Part shown: one piece after another, positions 46,561-55,685 of the stretch
How positions within the stretch are numbered: position 1 is the first letter of the stretch
Layout of the letters: every line of letters begins with the position of its first letter
NCBI RefSeq assembly: GCF_029688625.1
Contig: NZ_JARULC010000001.1
Location: 682,001 to 746,000, forward strand
Origin: Qipengyuania marincola
Lineage (GTDB): Bacteria; Pseudomonadota; Alphaproteobacteria; Sphingomonadales; Sphingomonadaceae
DNA: 64,000 nucleotides
Direction of reading: 5' to 3'
Notes under the pieces: model-generated
The model's input: only the letters and a program-made list of their open reading frames with translations
What the model was told of the DNA's origin: nothing
The model's database searches: none
Translations under genes and position numbers: made by a program

Positions 46561-48062
46561 ACGCCGGGTATGAGGGCGGACGCATCCGTAAATCCCGTTC
46601 GCACGACCCGCGGGCGAGGAGGCAGCGGGATTGGCAACTTTGGGTGGCCGCGTTATTCGTCATCCTTGTAACTGCCACAGGGGGCGGGTCGCGCAGCGAC
46701 ATACAATCTCTTGTTTTTCTTCGCCCTGCAGCCGTCCTGTTCCTCGCCTTTGCCCTCTATCTCTGTACGCGGGAACAGCTGCGCTCCGTCGCCATACCTT
46801 TTGCGATAGTTTCCGGCGTGGCAATCATTGCGGTATTGCAGCTGATACCGCTGCCTCCCTCTGCTTGGACGGCTCTGCCGCAGCGAGAGACGATTTCGCA
46901 GATCGAAGACCTTTTGGGTATCACAGCGCACTGGCGACCTCTTACGCTCGATCCTGCCGGTACGTGGAATACCCTGTTCTCGCTTGCGATCCCGCTCGCG
47001 ACCATCGCGCTCTGCGCTATGCTTAACCCCAGGAGGCAGGGCGCAATGATCGGGCTTGTCATTCTGGCGGCAATAGCTAGCACGACTTTCGGCATACTGC
47101 AGGCCATCGGTCTTCGGTTTCTGCAATTTTACGATATCGCTCACTACGGGTTTCCGGCCGGACTGTTCGCGAACAAGAACCACCAGTCCGTCATGCTGGT
47201 CTGGCTGATGACTGCTGTGAGCTGGGCGGCGACAACCGGCTTTTTCGGGCGGGTCAGCCCACGAGCCTCGGTTGCTACCGCGCTCGGTTCAATCCTCGTT
47301 CTTTTTCCGCTGGTCGTCTTAGCCGGCTCGAGGGCCGGCCTTGCACTCTCAGTACCTGCGATCATCATAAGTGCCTGGCTTCTTTCCAGAACCAGCGCGG
47401 TCCGCGACATCCTGAAACGCTCGCGACGTCGTTCCCGGGTAACACTGGCGATTGGGGCAGGAATATTGCTCGTGCCGATCCTGGCTGTCTTCGCGATTCT
47501 GGCGTTCTCGCAAAGAAACACCGCTCTTTCGAGGGTACTTGCCGCGGACGTTACCGCCGACGCAAGGGTTCAGTTCCTGCCGCAGATGCGGGCAATGGCG
47601 GTGGACTTCCTCCCATTCGGATCGGGCCTGGGTTCGTTCGAAGCGGCATTCGGATTGTACGAACCAGCGGCCACCCTTTCGTCGCGCTATTTGAACGAAG
47701 CGCATAACGATTTCCTGCAGGTCTTGATCGAGGCAGGAATCCCCGGCGTATTGCTGCTCGGCTTCGGTCTGGTATGGCTGGTTCTGAGGGTCGTCCGGTT
47801 GTGGCGTACTGGTAAGAAAGCTGAGATTAATCTTGCGATCTTTATCGCAGGCTCCATCGTGTTGTGGGGGATGGCCAGCATTGTCGACTACCCGTTACGA
47901 ACACCATTGGCAGCGATGATCGTGGCAGTCTTGACGGCCCAACTCGCTGCCTCTAGCACCCGGCAGCCTTTCGCTGCCCCCGGACAAGAGCGTACTGTGA
48001 GCTCTGACGCCGCCCGCAGCAGCCCGCATTTAACTCACAAGGACTCTACCGATGTTTCGTAG
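46557..48062 (+). CDS. O-antigen ligase/polymerase-like membrane protein, second copy
   Basis: 501 residues, ATG overlapping the previous stop. About ten membrane helices (LWVAALFVILVTATGGGSR, AVLFLAFALYLC, AIPFAIVSGVAIIAVLQLIPL, LFSLAIPLATIALCAML, MIGLVILAAIASTTFGILQAIGL), then the Wzy_C signature FFANKNHQSVMLVWL-like segment (PAGLFANKNHQSVMLVWLM) and LPFGSGLGSFEAAFGLY...RYLNEAHNDFLQVLIEAGIPGVLLLGFGL. Two such proteins in tandem is unusual; one may polymerise and the other ligate or act on a second acceptor. Overlaps the Wza-type gene by 11 bp. Confidence 0.88.
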   Translation: MNAGYEGGRIRKSRSHDPRARRQRDWQLWVAALFVILVTATGGGSRSDIQSLVFLRPAAVLFLAFALYLCTREQLRSVAIPFAIVSGVAIIAVLQLIPLPPSAWTALPQRETISQIEDLLGITAHWRPLTLDPAGTWNTLFSLAIPLATIALCAMLNPRRQGAMIGLVILAAIASTTFGILQAIGLRFLQFYDIAHYGFPAGLFANKNHQSVMLVWLMTAVSWAATTGFFGRVSPRASVATALGSILVLFPLVVLAGSRAGLALSVPAIIISAWLLSRTSAVRDILKRSRRRSRVTLAIGAGILLVPILAVFAILAFSQRNTALSRVLAADVTADARVQFLPQMRAMAVDFLPFGSGLGSFEAAFGLYEPAATLSSRYLNEAHNDFLQVLIEAGIPGVLLLGFGLVWLVLRVVRLWRTGKKAEINLAIFIAGSIVLWGMASIVDYPLRTPLAAMIVAVLTAQLAASSTRQPFAAPGQERTVSSDAARSSPHLTHKDSTDVS

Positions 48063-48762
48063 GAGTATTCTGGCGCTGTCGGTGATAGCTCTGACCGGAT
48101 GTGGCGGGATGCCGCCGATCGCTCAGGCACCGCAAATAGAGCGCGCTCCGGAAGACCAGTTGCCGGCCCCCGACGGGGTCGCAGAAGACGGATCGTTCGT
48201 CTACACGCTTGGCGCCCTGGACACGATCAGCGTCGAGGTGGAAGGCATGCCAGAGCTGCGTCGGGAGCTGGTGATCGACGGACAGGGCATGGTGTCCTAT
48301 CCGATGGCCGATTCTGTGTCGGCTGCCGGTATGACGACGACTGAACTTGCACGCGCGTTGGAAAACAACATGCGGCGCAATTACGTTCGCGATCCGCGGG
48401 TGAGCGTGAATCTTGTCACGGCGACCAGCAACCTGCTCACCGTCGAGGGCGAAGTAAACAAGCCCGGCCTGTTCCCTGTCTATCGGAAGATGACGCTTGG
48501 CCAAGCAATCGCCATGGCTGAAGGCGACACCGATTTCGCGCGCAGAAGTGCAGTACTGATCTTTCGCGAATCTGGAGGCCAGCAATACGTCGGCGTCTAT
48601 GATCTTCAGGCAATTCGGTACGGCAACTATGCTGACCCCGCCGTATATCCCAACGACAAGATCGTCGTCAGTGAATCCCAGGTGCAGCGCTTCCTGCAGA
48701 CTGCTCAGCCTTTTGTAAGTCTCGCCACCGCTCCTCTCCTGTTTCTGATTAGGCGAAATTGA
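48052..48762 (+). CDS. Polysaccharide export outer-membrane lipoprotein (Wza/BexD-type)
   Basis: 236 residues. Lipoprotein signal MFRRSILALSVIALTGCGG with lipobox LTGC (Cys 17). The Poly_export domain begins near residue 50 (YTLGALDTISVEVEGMPELRRELVIDGQGMVSYPMADSVSAAGMTTTELARALENNM), followed by a SLBB domain (VSVNLVTATSNLLTVEGEVNKPGLFPVYRKMTLGQAIAMAEG) and VYPNDKIVVSESQVQRFLQTAQPF. Forms the outer-membrane channel for capsule/exopolysaccharide with the Wzc-like protein encoded next. Starts with AAGGA 9 bases upstream and overlaps the preceding gene. Confidence 0.93.
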   Translation: MFRRSILALSVIALTGCGGMPPIAQAPQIERAPEDQLPAPDGVAEDGSFVYTLGALDTISVEVEGMPELRRELVIDGQGMVSYPMADSVSAAGMTTTELARALENNMRRNYVRDPRVSVNLVTATSNLLTVEGEVNKPGLFPVYRKMTLGQAIAMAEGDTDFARRSAVLIFRESGGQQYVGVYDLQAIRYGNYADPAVYPNDKIVVSESQVQRFLQTAQPFVSLATAPLLFLIRRN

Positions 48763-48764
48763 CC

Positions 48765-50921
48765 GTGAACACACTGACCAACGGAGATTTCTTCTCTTCG
48801 CAGAATGCGGGGGACCGGCGGCCAACCGATGATGAAGCACTCGAGACCTCACCGCTGCAGAGGCTCTGGCGGATCGCGTGGATTAATCGCTTCGTCATAG
48901 CCGGCTTAATCATTGTCAGCGTGGTTGCAGCCTTGATCATCACACTTTTGATGACCCCGCAATACACTGCGACGGCGCGTTTGCAGGTCAACCGGATCCA
49001 GTCCAACGTCTCGGATGTCGAGGGGCTCGAACCGACCGGGGCGGCACTTCTCTATGAAGAATTCTACAACACGCAATATGCCTTGCTGGAATCGACGGCT
49101 CTGGCCGAGCGGGTTGCGCGCGATCTGAACCTAGTCGACGACGGCGAATTCATTGCAGCCTTCGATCTTGAAGAGACCATCGCCCAGGGCACCACGCGTG
49201 ACGCCATCAGCAATATTGCCGAAGTTCTTCTCGAACACGTTTCGATCAATCCCATTCGGGGATCGAGCCTGGTCGATGTCGAGTTTACCAGTCCGTCCGC
49301 GCGGCTTTCTGCAAGGATCTCGTCAGCATGGGTCGACGAATTTATCGAAGGCAGTGTCGAGCGGCGCTTTGCATCGACCAATGATGCTCGCGATTTCCTT
49401 CAGGAGCAGCTGGCCCAATTGCGCAGTCGTCTGGAAGACTCCGAACGCCAGTTCGTAGCGTACGCCTCGCAGAGCGGCATTATCGCGGTACCCGGACTGG
49501 CCGGGCAGAGTGCAGAGGAAAGCGGAACTCTCGTCGGTAACGATCTGGCGAATATGAATGCAGCGCTGACCCGCGCACAGGCGGAGCGGATCGAAGCGCA
49601 AAGCGCGTTGCGTGCAGGTGCGTCATCTGTCTCCGACGCGGTCAATGCAAACCTGCGCAGCCAGCGCGCGCAGGTTGCGGCCGAGCGTGCCGAATTGCTC
49701 ACGCGTTTCGAAAGCTCTTACCCCGGAGTTGTTGCTCTTACCGACCAACTGGCGGAACTGGATCGCCAGCTGGCGCAGGCGCAAGCGGAAAAACGACAGG
49801 AACTGCAACGCTCCTACAACGCTGCCGTCGAGCAGGAGCGTCGGCTCGAGGAGCAGGTGAATGCGCTTCGCGGCCGTTTTCAGGACGAACGACGCGCGAC
49901 TATTCAGTACAATATCCTGCGACGGGAGGTCGATACCAACCGCGAACTCTACAACGGTCTGCTCCAGCGCTACAAGGAGATCGGCGTTGCAGGCGTCGAG
50001 GCGAGCAATGCCCAGCTGATCGACGCCCCGTCGATACCCGATGAGCCATCCAGCCCCAGCCTTCCACTAAACCTGATCCTTGGCTTGTTGGCGGGGGTCG
50101 GTCTGGCGGGCGGGTTCCTGTTCGTTCGCGAGCAGATCGACCGGACCTTGCGCGACCCGGCAGATGTCAAGCGTGTGCTCGGTGTGCCCCTTCTTGGCAT
50201 AACGCCAAAGGTCGACAGTGAAACGGTTATCGACGATGTCGAAGATCCGAACAGCGATATGGCCGAGGCCTATCTGTCGATCGGGGCCAATCTCGACCTG
50301 GCGACCGATCACGGGTTCCCCCGCACGTTGCTGGTTACCAGCGCCAGCCCGGGCGAGGGCAAGACCAGTTCGTCCTATGCGCTCGCCAACCGCCTCGCGC
50401 GGGACGGTCGCCGTGTCGCTCTGGTCGATTTCGATCTTCGCAATCCGTCAATCGGGAAACGCGTCGGCCTGCCCAACGAGAGGGGTGTCACCGATGTTCT
50501 TACCGGGCGGCTAAGCTTGCAGGAGGTTCTGCAAACCGGCGATCGCGATAATCTTTCGATTGTGACTACAGGCAAAAAGCCCCCCAATCCCGGCGAACTC
50601 ATTTCCAGTGAGAAAACGGCTGCCTTTATCGCCGAACTGCGTTCGCAATACGATCATGTGGTCATTGATGCGCCGCCGGTTCTGGGCTTGGCCGATGCGC
50701 CATTGCTCGCACGCCGTGTCGAAGGGGCCGTCTTTGTCATCGAAGCGAACCGCGTGGGTATGCGTCAGCTATCGAACAGCATAGAGCGTTTGCGCGCCGG
50801 CAATGCCGAGGTCTTTGGCGCTATCGTAAGCAAGATGGACAGCCGCAACAGCGAGTATGGCTACGGCTACGGCTATGGCTATGGTTACGGTTACGGAAAG
50901 ACTGGCGAAGAGAGCGATTGA
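48765..50921 (+). CDS. Polysaccharide co-polymerase / tyrosine autokinase (Wzc-type)
   Basis: 718 residues from GTG 48765 (TTG 48759 overlaps the previous stop and is an alternative). Wzz domain with first membrane helix FVIAGLIIVSVVAALIITLLMT, a long periplasmic coiled coil (residues about 190-400), second helix PLNLILGLLAGVGLAGGFLFV, then a BY-kinase: Walker A VTSASPGEGKTSSSYALA, Walker A' VALVDFDLRNPS, Walker B DHVVIDAPPVLG, and a C-terminal tyrosine cluster EYGYGYGYGYGYGYGKTGEESD with seven Tyr. The cluster is the expected autophosphorylation tail that controls chain length and export. Partner of the adjacent Wza-type lipoprotein. Confidence 0.93.
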   Translation: MNTLTNGDFFSSQNAGDRRPTDDEALETSPLQRLWRIAWINRFVIAGLIIVSVVAALIITLLMTPQYTATARLQVNRIQSNVSDVEGLEPTGAALLYEEFYNTQYALLESTALAERVARDLNLVDDGEFIAAFDLEETIAQGTTRDAISNIAEVLLEHVSINPIRGSSLVDVEFTSPSARLSARISSAWVDEFIEGSVERRFASTNDARDFLQEQLAQLRSRLEDSERQFVAYASQSGIIAVPGLAGQSAEESGTLVGNDLANMNAALTRAQAERIEAQSALRAGASSVSDAVNANLRSQRAQVAAERAELLTRFESSYPGVVALTDQLAELDRQLAQAQAEKRQELQRSYNAAVEQERRLEEQVNALRGRFQDERRATIQYNILRREVDTNRELYNGLLQRYKEIGVAGVEASNAQLIDAPSIPDEPSSPSLPLNLILGLLAGVGLAGGFLFVREQIDRTLRDPADVKRVLGVPLLGITPKVDSETVIDDVEDPNSDMAEAYLSIGANLDLATDHGFPRTLLVTSASPGEGKTSSSYALANRLARDGRRVALVDFDLRNPSIGKRVGLPNERGVTDVLTGRLSLQEVLQTGDRDNLSIVTTGKKPPNPGELISSEKTAAFIAELRSQYDHVVIDAPPVLGLADAPLLARRVEGAVFVIEANRVGMRQLSNSIERLRAGNAEVFGAIVSKMDSRNSEYGYGYGYGYGYGYGKTGEESD
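50856..50897 (+). repeat. Hexanucleotide tandem repeat encoding (Tyr-Gly)7
   Basis: Seven TAY-GGN hexamers (TAC/TAT followed by GGC, GGT or GGA), in frame in the Wzc-type kinase tail. Gain or loss of units by slippage would change the number of phosphorylatable tyrosines without a frameshift. Confidence 0.8.
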
Positions 50922-50944
50922 GCTCCAGCGAAAGGACAGGGTTC

Positions 50945-52126
50945 ATGAAGTTTGCCAAACTTGCAGTCCTGGCCGGTATCGCCGTACCCGTAGCAGCGGC
51001 TTCTGCGTATCACGCTGCCTCCGAGGTTCGCGTCGACGTGCCGCAAGCGCCGGTTCTGGTATCGAGCGGTCTTGGCTCGACTGTAGCGGCCGCGTCGGTG
51101 GAACGCGACTTCAGGCAAGCTTTGGCCGAAGCGGCAGCCGATGGGGGGTTGGCGGGCAATATCATTACGGATGGCCTTTACAGCCGAGCCGAACAGGCCT
51201 TCCTGGCCGATCCCCTGGATATGGCGATGATCCGGATCATGACGATCGGCCGGATCGCCAGCGAAGTCCCGGGACGCGCCATCGCCTTGCTGGAAGCTGC
51301 CACTCTTATCAGCAAGCGCGACCCGCTTACGAACCTGTGGCTTGCTCAGAATTTCGCGCAGGCCGGCGATGTGGATAGAATGCTTGCATCGCTCGATCTT
51401 GCGATGCGCGCCAGTCCTCGGGCTCGCGAGGCGGCGATCCCGATCCTGGTCAACACCTTGAACGACAGCCGCAGTTTTGCGCCGCTTGGCGAACTGCTCG
51501 AGCGCGAGCCGGAGTGGGAGGAGGAGTTCTGGACGAACTTCGTCAACAATCCGGTCGGTCTGGAGAATTCCTCGGAATTTTTCGCAGCTACAAGCATGAC
51601 AACCGCCCGCTTCGACCAGACCCTGCGATCGCAACTTTACGCCAATCTCCGTGAGCGGAACCTATTCCGGGATCTGGCCTTCTTCGCTGACGCGAACACC
51701 GGGGACGACGATAAGGAAGGCGCATTCCCAGCTGTTCAAGACGGTGCGCCGTTCGGTTGGATGGTATATTCGGACGGATCCTTTTCGACGAGGATCCGGC
51801 CGGATACCGGCGAGCTGGAAATCGATGCCGAAGCTGGTGCGGCTGGTCTTATCGCGGAGCGTATAATTGCGCTGGATGGGATCACAGAATTCTCAGTGAG
51901 AATGGCTCAAAAGATTCCGGAAACCGCGACCCTCGAGGTCAGCGCAATATGTGCGGATGAAGAAGAAAGCCCCATCGCGACCGCCCGGCTAGATCCGAAC
52001 GCCGATGCGGCAGCAGCGTCATTTCCACGTCAAAATTGCGATTTCGCAAACGTCAGGCTAACTATGTCGGTCGTACCAGGTCGTCAGAACGCATTGCTTC
52101 GGATTTCCAAGGTCAACTTCTACTAG
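50945..52126 (+). CDS. Secreted or membrane-anchored protein of the polysaccharide operon, function unknown
   Basis: 393 residues from ATG 50945 (AGGACAGGG upstream); a TTG overlapping the kinase stop is the alternative start. N-terminal signal/anchor KFAKLAVLAGIAVPVAAASAYHAA. Residues about 60-220 are helical and TPR-like (RAEQAFLADPLDMAMIRIMTIGRIASEVPGRAIALLEAATLISKRDPLTNLWLAQNFAQAGDVDRMLASLDLAM). The C-terminal third is beta-rich (PFGWMVYSDGSFSTRIRPDTGELEID, ATLEVSAICADEEE, NVRLTMSVVPGRQNALLRISKVNFY), possibly a carbohydrate-binding-like sandwich. No family recognised. Its place after wza-wzc suggests a role in export or assembly. Confidence 0.78.
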   Translation: MKFAKLAVLAGIAVPVAAASAYHAASEVRVDVPQAPVLVSSGLGSTVAAASVERDFRQALAEAAADGGLAGNIITDGLYSRAEQAFLADPLDMAMIRIMTIGRIASEVPGRAIALLEAATLISKRDPLTNLWLAQNFAQAGDVDRMLASLDLAMRASPRAREAAIPILVNTLNDSRSFAPLGELLEREPEWEEEFWTNFVNNPVGLENSSEFFAATSMTTARFDQTLRSQLYANLRERNLFRDLAFFADANTGDDDKEGAFPAVQDGAPFGWMVYSDGSFSTRIRPDTGELEIDAEAGAAGLIAERIIALDGITEFSVRMAQKIPETATLEVSAICADEEESPIATARLDPNADAAAASFPRQNCDFANVRLTMSVVPGRQNALLRISKVNFY

Positions 52127-52215
52127 ACATCGTTCGATCTTTAATACCGCCAAAACGGCGCTTAAATCGCATCATCTGAAAAATAGTGTTTCTTGATACA
52201 GTTATTAGCAGCCAT

Positions 52216-52342
52216 TTTCTCACCTCAAGTTCGCAGGTTTTGAAGTGGTCCGAGCATTCGTAGTGCAGAAAGAGGTCATGCGTTTGACCGATGGGGCTTT
52301 TGGAAACGCTCCTGGTGCACAACGGCTTCTACCAATCGTTGC
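52216..52342 (+). repeat. 127-bp sequence left of the IS, duplicated with it (copy 1)
   Basis: Identical to 59537-59663. It lies outside the IS terminal inverted repeat, so a simple IS transposition would not copy it. It contains no recognised gene; it may be the edge of an older element into which the IS jumped, or part of a larger duplicated unit. Confidence 0.75.
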
Positions 52343-53313
52343 TGACGTGACCCTGATTTTCCTCCTCGATTGGCGTCCTGCCCAACGAGAAGGAGGGACG
52401 AGACGAAGAGAACGAGGTTTGCACCAGAGCAGATTATCGGCGTGCTGGAGGAGGCCGAGGCGGACGTCAAGACCGCTGAGCTGGCCCGTCGGCACACGGC
52501 GTATCTGAAGCGACGATCTACAGTCGGAAGTCGAAGTATGGCGGGTTGGAGGTGTCTGACGCTCGCCGCCTGAAGGAGCTGGAGAGCGAGAAGGCGAAGC
52601 TCAAGCGGCTGTTGGGCGATGCGATGTTGGACAAGGCCGCGCTGAAGGATCTTCTGGCAAGAAAGTTCTGACGCCCGCCATGGGGCCGAAGGCGGCGTGT
52701 AGCGCCTACCGGGAAGTCGTTGCTCATTTTCAGTCCTGCCACGGGATGAGCGAGCGGCGGGCGTGCCGTGTCATCGATGCCGATCGCAAGCATGTCTTGA
52801 GCCTGTCGGAGGCAGCATGCGCTACCGTTCCACCCGGGACGATGATGCAGGTCTGCGTGAGAAGCTGCGCGAGCTGGCCAACCAGCGTCGTCGGTTCGGC
52901 TATCGCCGTCTGCACATTCTGCTGCGCCGAAAGGGGATTATGGTCAACCGGAAGAAAACCCAGCGGCCATACACTGGCATTCCATTGCACCGGGCAGGTC
53001 GATGCAGAACGGCTACGTCGAGAGCTTTACCGGCCGTATGGGCGATGAGCTGCTCAACGAGACACTGTTGATGAGTGTGGCTCATGCCCGGATCAAGATC
53101 GCTGCATGGGTCGAAGACTACAACCGGCAGCGACCGGACACATTTCTCGGTTACGCTACACCGGCGGCGCTCGCCGCCGAACTGGATAAAGCAATAGCCT
53201 GCTTCGCTACGCCCTACGGGCTCCGCTACGCAAGCCATGCCTTCACCTTCGTAGATGCGCAAAACAACCGCCCGAAACTAATCCCAGCTGGAACAATGCT
53301 GGAGGTCACGTCA
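52343..53313 (+). mobile_element. Defective IS3-family insertion sequence, copy 1
   Basis: 971 bp with terminal inverted repeats: left TGACGTGACCC, right (reverse complement) TGACGTGACCT. Ends begin TGA as in the IS3 family (the transposase resembles the IS407 group). A full element would be about 1.2-1.4 kb; this copy lacks the middle of orfB. Copy 2 (59664-60634) differs at one base, inside the right repeat, where copy 2 has the better match. No 3-4 bp target duplication is apparent. Confidence 0.85.
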
Positions 53314-53322
53314 CTGCGTTAA
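52403..53322 (+). pseudogene. IS3 transposase orfA/orfB remnants, copy 1
   Basis: orfA would read KRTRFAPEQIIGVLEEAEADVKTAELARRH and, after a frame change, GVSEATIYSRKSKYGGLEV...LLARKF-stop (52671). Lesions: ACG in place of the expected ATG (52403), and two extra bases near 52493-52497. orfB (from 52680, SAYREVVAHFQSCHGMSERRACRVIDADRK) has a 25-nt insertion near 52792, resumes [20 protein letters not shown]...VNRKKTQR, and then jumps at about 52965 directly to [31 protein letters not shown]. This removes roughly 120-130 residues including two of the three DDE catalytic acids. Non-functional; reading continues past the IS end into flank. The same lesions occur in copy 2. Confidence 0.85.
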
Positions 53323-53562
53323 AAAGTGGTCACGGCCCGTTTGAAGCGAGCTTCTAACTGCCGTGGGTCGACGCGCCGGATTTCACAGCCGCCGTATGCC
53401 CGAATTGTTTTACCGTTCGCCATCATCGCACTATGCGCTCGGCAGAAGCCAGATTCTCTTGGTATCCAGGCAAAGACTGCGTAGGGGCTTCACGTGCGTC
53501 TCAATCATCTGCCGCAGGTGCGGATCAAGGGTCGTAGAAAACTCGAGGGAATCGTGCATCAT
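53319..53562 (-). pseudogene. Short unidentified coding remnant beside IS copy 1
   Basis: On the minus strand a 43-codon frame starts at ATG 53562 with GAGGGA upstream (MMHDSLEFSTTLDPHLRQMI) and stops at 53431. An overlapping frame continues to 53319 (ANGKTIRAYGGCEIRRVDPR, QLEARFKRAVTTF-stop). The two may be one gene broken by a frameshift and truncated near the IS. No family recognised. Confidence 0.3.
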
Positions 53563-54158
53563 TCCCTCAGGCGGCAGCATTGGTCTTGACCGTCCGGGTG
53601 ATATTAACTTTTGGAAGACGAGGGATGTGTCTGGCTAAGCTAGGAGCGGCTTGCGGGGTTGCCATTCTGGAATTTGGAGAGCCTGCGATTTACAACAGCC
53701 GATGCCACTTCGTCGGGCCGTGGATATTGGTTTGGTGCATCGTACCACAATAAGTTCGAGAGGAAAGGCAGGGCACGAATTTTAGTAAGGAGCCGACAAA
53801 AGTAATTATATCTTTAATTATCGGATCAAAGTTATGCGACGGCAGCATAAAAAGGTACGTAGTTGCACAATTTTTAATGCCACGCATTCCGAATTTCGTC
53901 TCTGTACATCTGGTCTGTCGTGATTCCCCCCCCCGTCGAAGCAAATAAGCTTTGTTCGCGTCGAGGCTGTTTAATTTTGAGCGCTTTTCGATCGTGATTA
54001 ATAAGGCATCGTAATGTAACTTATATTGTCTCGGCGGACTTACTAAAAAGGTTCGGGCCAAAACAATGGCCGGTTCTTGAGTCGGCAGAGGACGGCAAAC
54101 TGGATAACCTATGCAATGTCAATGCCCTCTATCCCTGCCCGAAAGGAGGTCGTAGGTC
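53563..54158. other. Gene-free stretch before the flippase
   Basis: About 600 bp, AT-rich, with no frame that resembles a protein; a 123-codon minus-strand frame (53690-54061) has no recognisable features. It contains a run of eight C (about 53927-53934). It presumably holds the flippase promoter; a strong AAAGGAGGT ribosome binding site lies at 54142-54150. Confidence 0.5.
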
Positions 54159-55499
54159 GTGCTTTCGAAAAACAGCGTTAGTGCCGTATATGACTTTCTG
54201 CTGCGCAAATTCTCCACCCCAAGCCGAAAAACTCTATTGAAAGGAGGAGCTTGGGCTTTTGCTATCAAAGGCCTATCTGCAATTCTTTCGTTTGCGATGC
54301 TAGCTTTCCTCGCTCGGACAATGACCATCGAAGGATTTGGAGTATTCGGGTTTGCATTTAGCTTGGGAACTCTTTTAGCCAAGGGGGCCCTTCTCGGACA
54401 GCAGCAACTCGTATTGAAAGAGGTTTCCGCAAACTCTGAAAACGCAAAGCTTCAACGAGGGGTTGCAGCGCATGGCTACGGGGTGGTCGCAATTGGTTGC
54501 GCTGTTGCTGGGCTTCTCTTAGCGTCCTCTGCTCTCATCACCGGTGACATGATATATTTGGCTGTGGCTGCTTTTGTGACGGTTATGGCAATAAGCGAGC
54601 TTCAGACATCGCTGCTTCGCGGACATGGGCTCGTTGCTTTGGCGTTGGGGCCCAGAGAGATTGGCTGGCGTATTGCGGTAATTGCGTTCGCCGCAGCAAC
54701 CTATTTCTCCGGAATCAGCATGGAACCCTCAACCGCCATGTTAGTCATTGCCGTCTTACTGGTAGGAATGGTGCTCGCTCAAACCCTAGCCTATCAACCA
54801 GTTCGGCCGTGGAATCTCATGCGCAAGGAGAAGGAGATACGCGATTGGCGCCGTTCCAGTATGTTGTTTTGGTTCAGCAGCGTAGTCAATATCGCAGCTG
54901 CGCAACTATCCACGGTTGCATTGGCCTTCCTCGCGGCACCGGATAAGGTAGGACCATTTTTTGCTGCACTGAAATCAGCTCAGATTCTAAATTTGTTTCT
55001 GCTAGCAAGTAATATTGTTGCGGCACCGTTGCTCTCAAAAGCGCATGCGCTCGGCGACAAAAAGGAAATGCAAATGATTTCAGCTGTGGTTGCTTGTCTT
55101 GGTACGGCTTTTTCTTTCTGTGGATTTTTATTTATGGTTTTCTTTGGCGACTTTATTCTGACTGCCTTCGGTGAGGGGTTCGCCGAGGCTTACCCCTCTT
55201 TGGTGGTGCTCGCCGCCGGATATGTTGCAATGGCGGCCTTTGGGCCGAATGTTCAGGCTTTGCAAATGACCGGTCATGAGGGCGTCATGCTGCGCATTCT
55301 TTTCGTCACCAATTTCCTTGGACTAGCGCTACTACCCTTTGCGATCTGGGCGTTCGACGGAATCGGTGCCGCTGCCGTAGTCATGTGCACCATGGCTGTC
55401 TGGAATGTTTGGGCTTGGGTGGAAGTCAAACGCCGCGTAGGGATAGATACGAGCTTCCTCTCAATGGTGGGGAGAATTCGGATTTCGCGATCATCCTAG
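54159..55499 (+). CDS. Wzx-type polysaccharide flippase (MVF/oligosaccharidyl-lipid exporter superfamily)
   Basis: 446 residues from GTG 54159, with AAAGGAGGT ending 8 bases upstream. About 12 membrane helices (FAIKGLSAILSFAMLAFLARTMTIEGFGVFGFAFSLGTLLAKGALLGQQQLVLKE at the N-terminus, IGCAVAGLLLASSALI, MLFWFSSVVNIAAAQLSTVALAFLAAPDKVGPFFAALKSAQILNLFL, VVACLGTAFSFCGFLFMVFFGDFILTAFGEGF). The A-R-x-M-x-x-x-x-(F/Y)G and P..vG.f.aA patterns are typical of Wzx. Translocates undecaprenol-linked repeat units to the periplasm. Inside the IS-bracketed segment; AT-richer than the export genes to the left, so probably acquired. Confidence 0.88.
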   Translation: MLSKNSVSAVYDFLLRKFSTPSRKTLLKGGAWAFAIKGLSAILSFAMLAFLARTMTIEGFGVFGFAFSLGTLLAKGALLGQQQLVLKEVSANSENAKLQRGVAAHGYGVVAIGCAVAGLLLASSALITGDMIYLAVAAFVTVMAISELQTSLLRGHGLVALALGPREIGWRIAVIAFAAATYFSGISMEPSTAMLVIAVLLVGMVLAQTLAYQPVRPWNLMRKEKEIRDWRRSSMLFWFSSVVNIAAAQLSTVALAFLAAPDKVGPFFAALKSAQILNLFLLASNIVAAPLLSKAHALGDKKEMQMISAVVACLGTAFSFCGFLFMVFFGDFILTAFGEGFAEAYPSLVVLAAGYVAMAAFGPNVQALQMTGHEGVMLRILFVTNFLGLALLPFAIWAFDGIGAAAVVMCTMAVWNVWAWVEVKRRVGIDTSFLSMVGRIRISRSS

Positions 55500-55685
55500 T
55501 TTTTACCTTTGCATTTGGCTGCTTATCCACGACGAGGCACCAAAGCAAAATTTTTCCAATACTGTATGAACCGCTCCCCCAGTAAGCAGCGAGCCTTCTT
55601 TCCCATCGGACCTCCAAGTCTTGTCCTCAAAAAAATTTTGACTGTCTTCCCACCGCGAGCGAAGTGCAGTTTGGAGCGAACGACT

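Noticed and set aside
53927..53934. Run of eight C as a possible phase-variation tract
   Set aside because: Lies about 220 bp upstream of the flippase start and not in a gene or a recognisable promoter spacer.
53690..54061. 123-codon minus-strand frame before the flippase
   Set aside because: No recognisable motif, poor start context, and a C8 run inside it.
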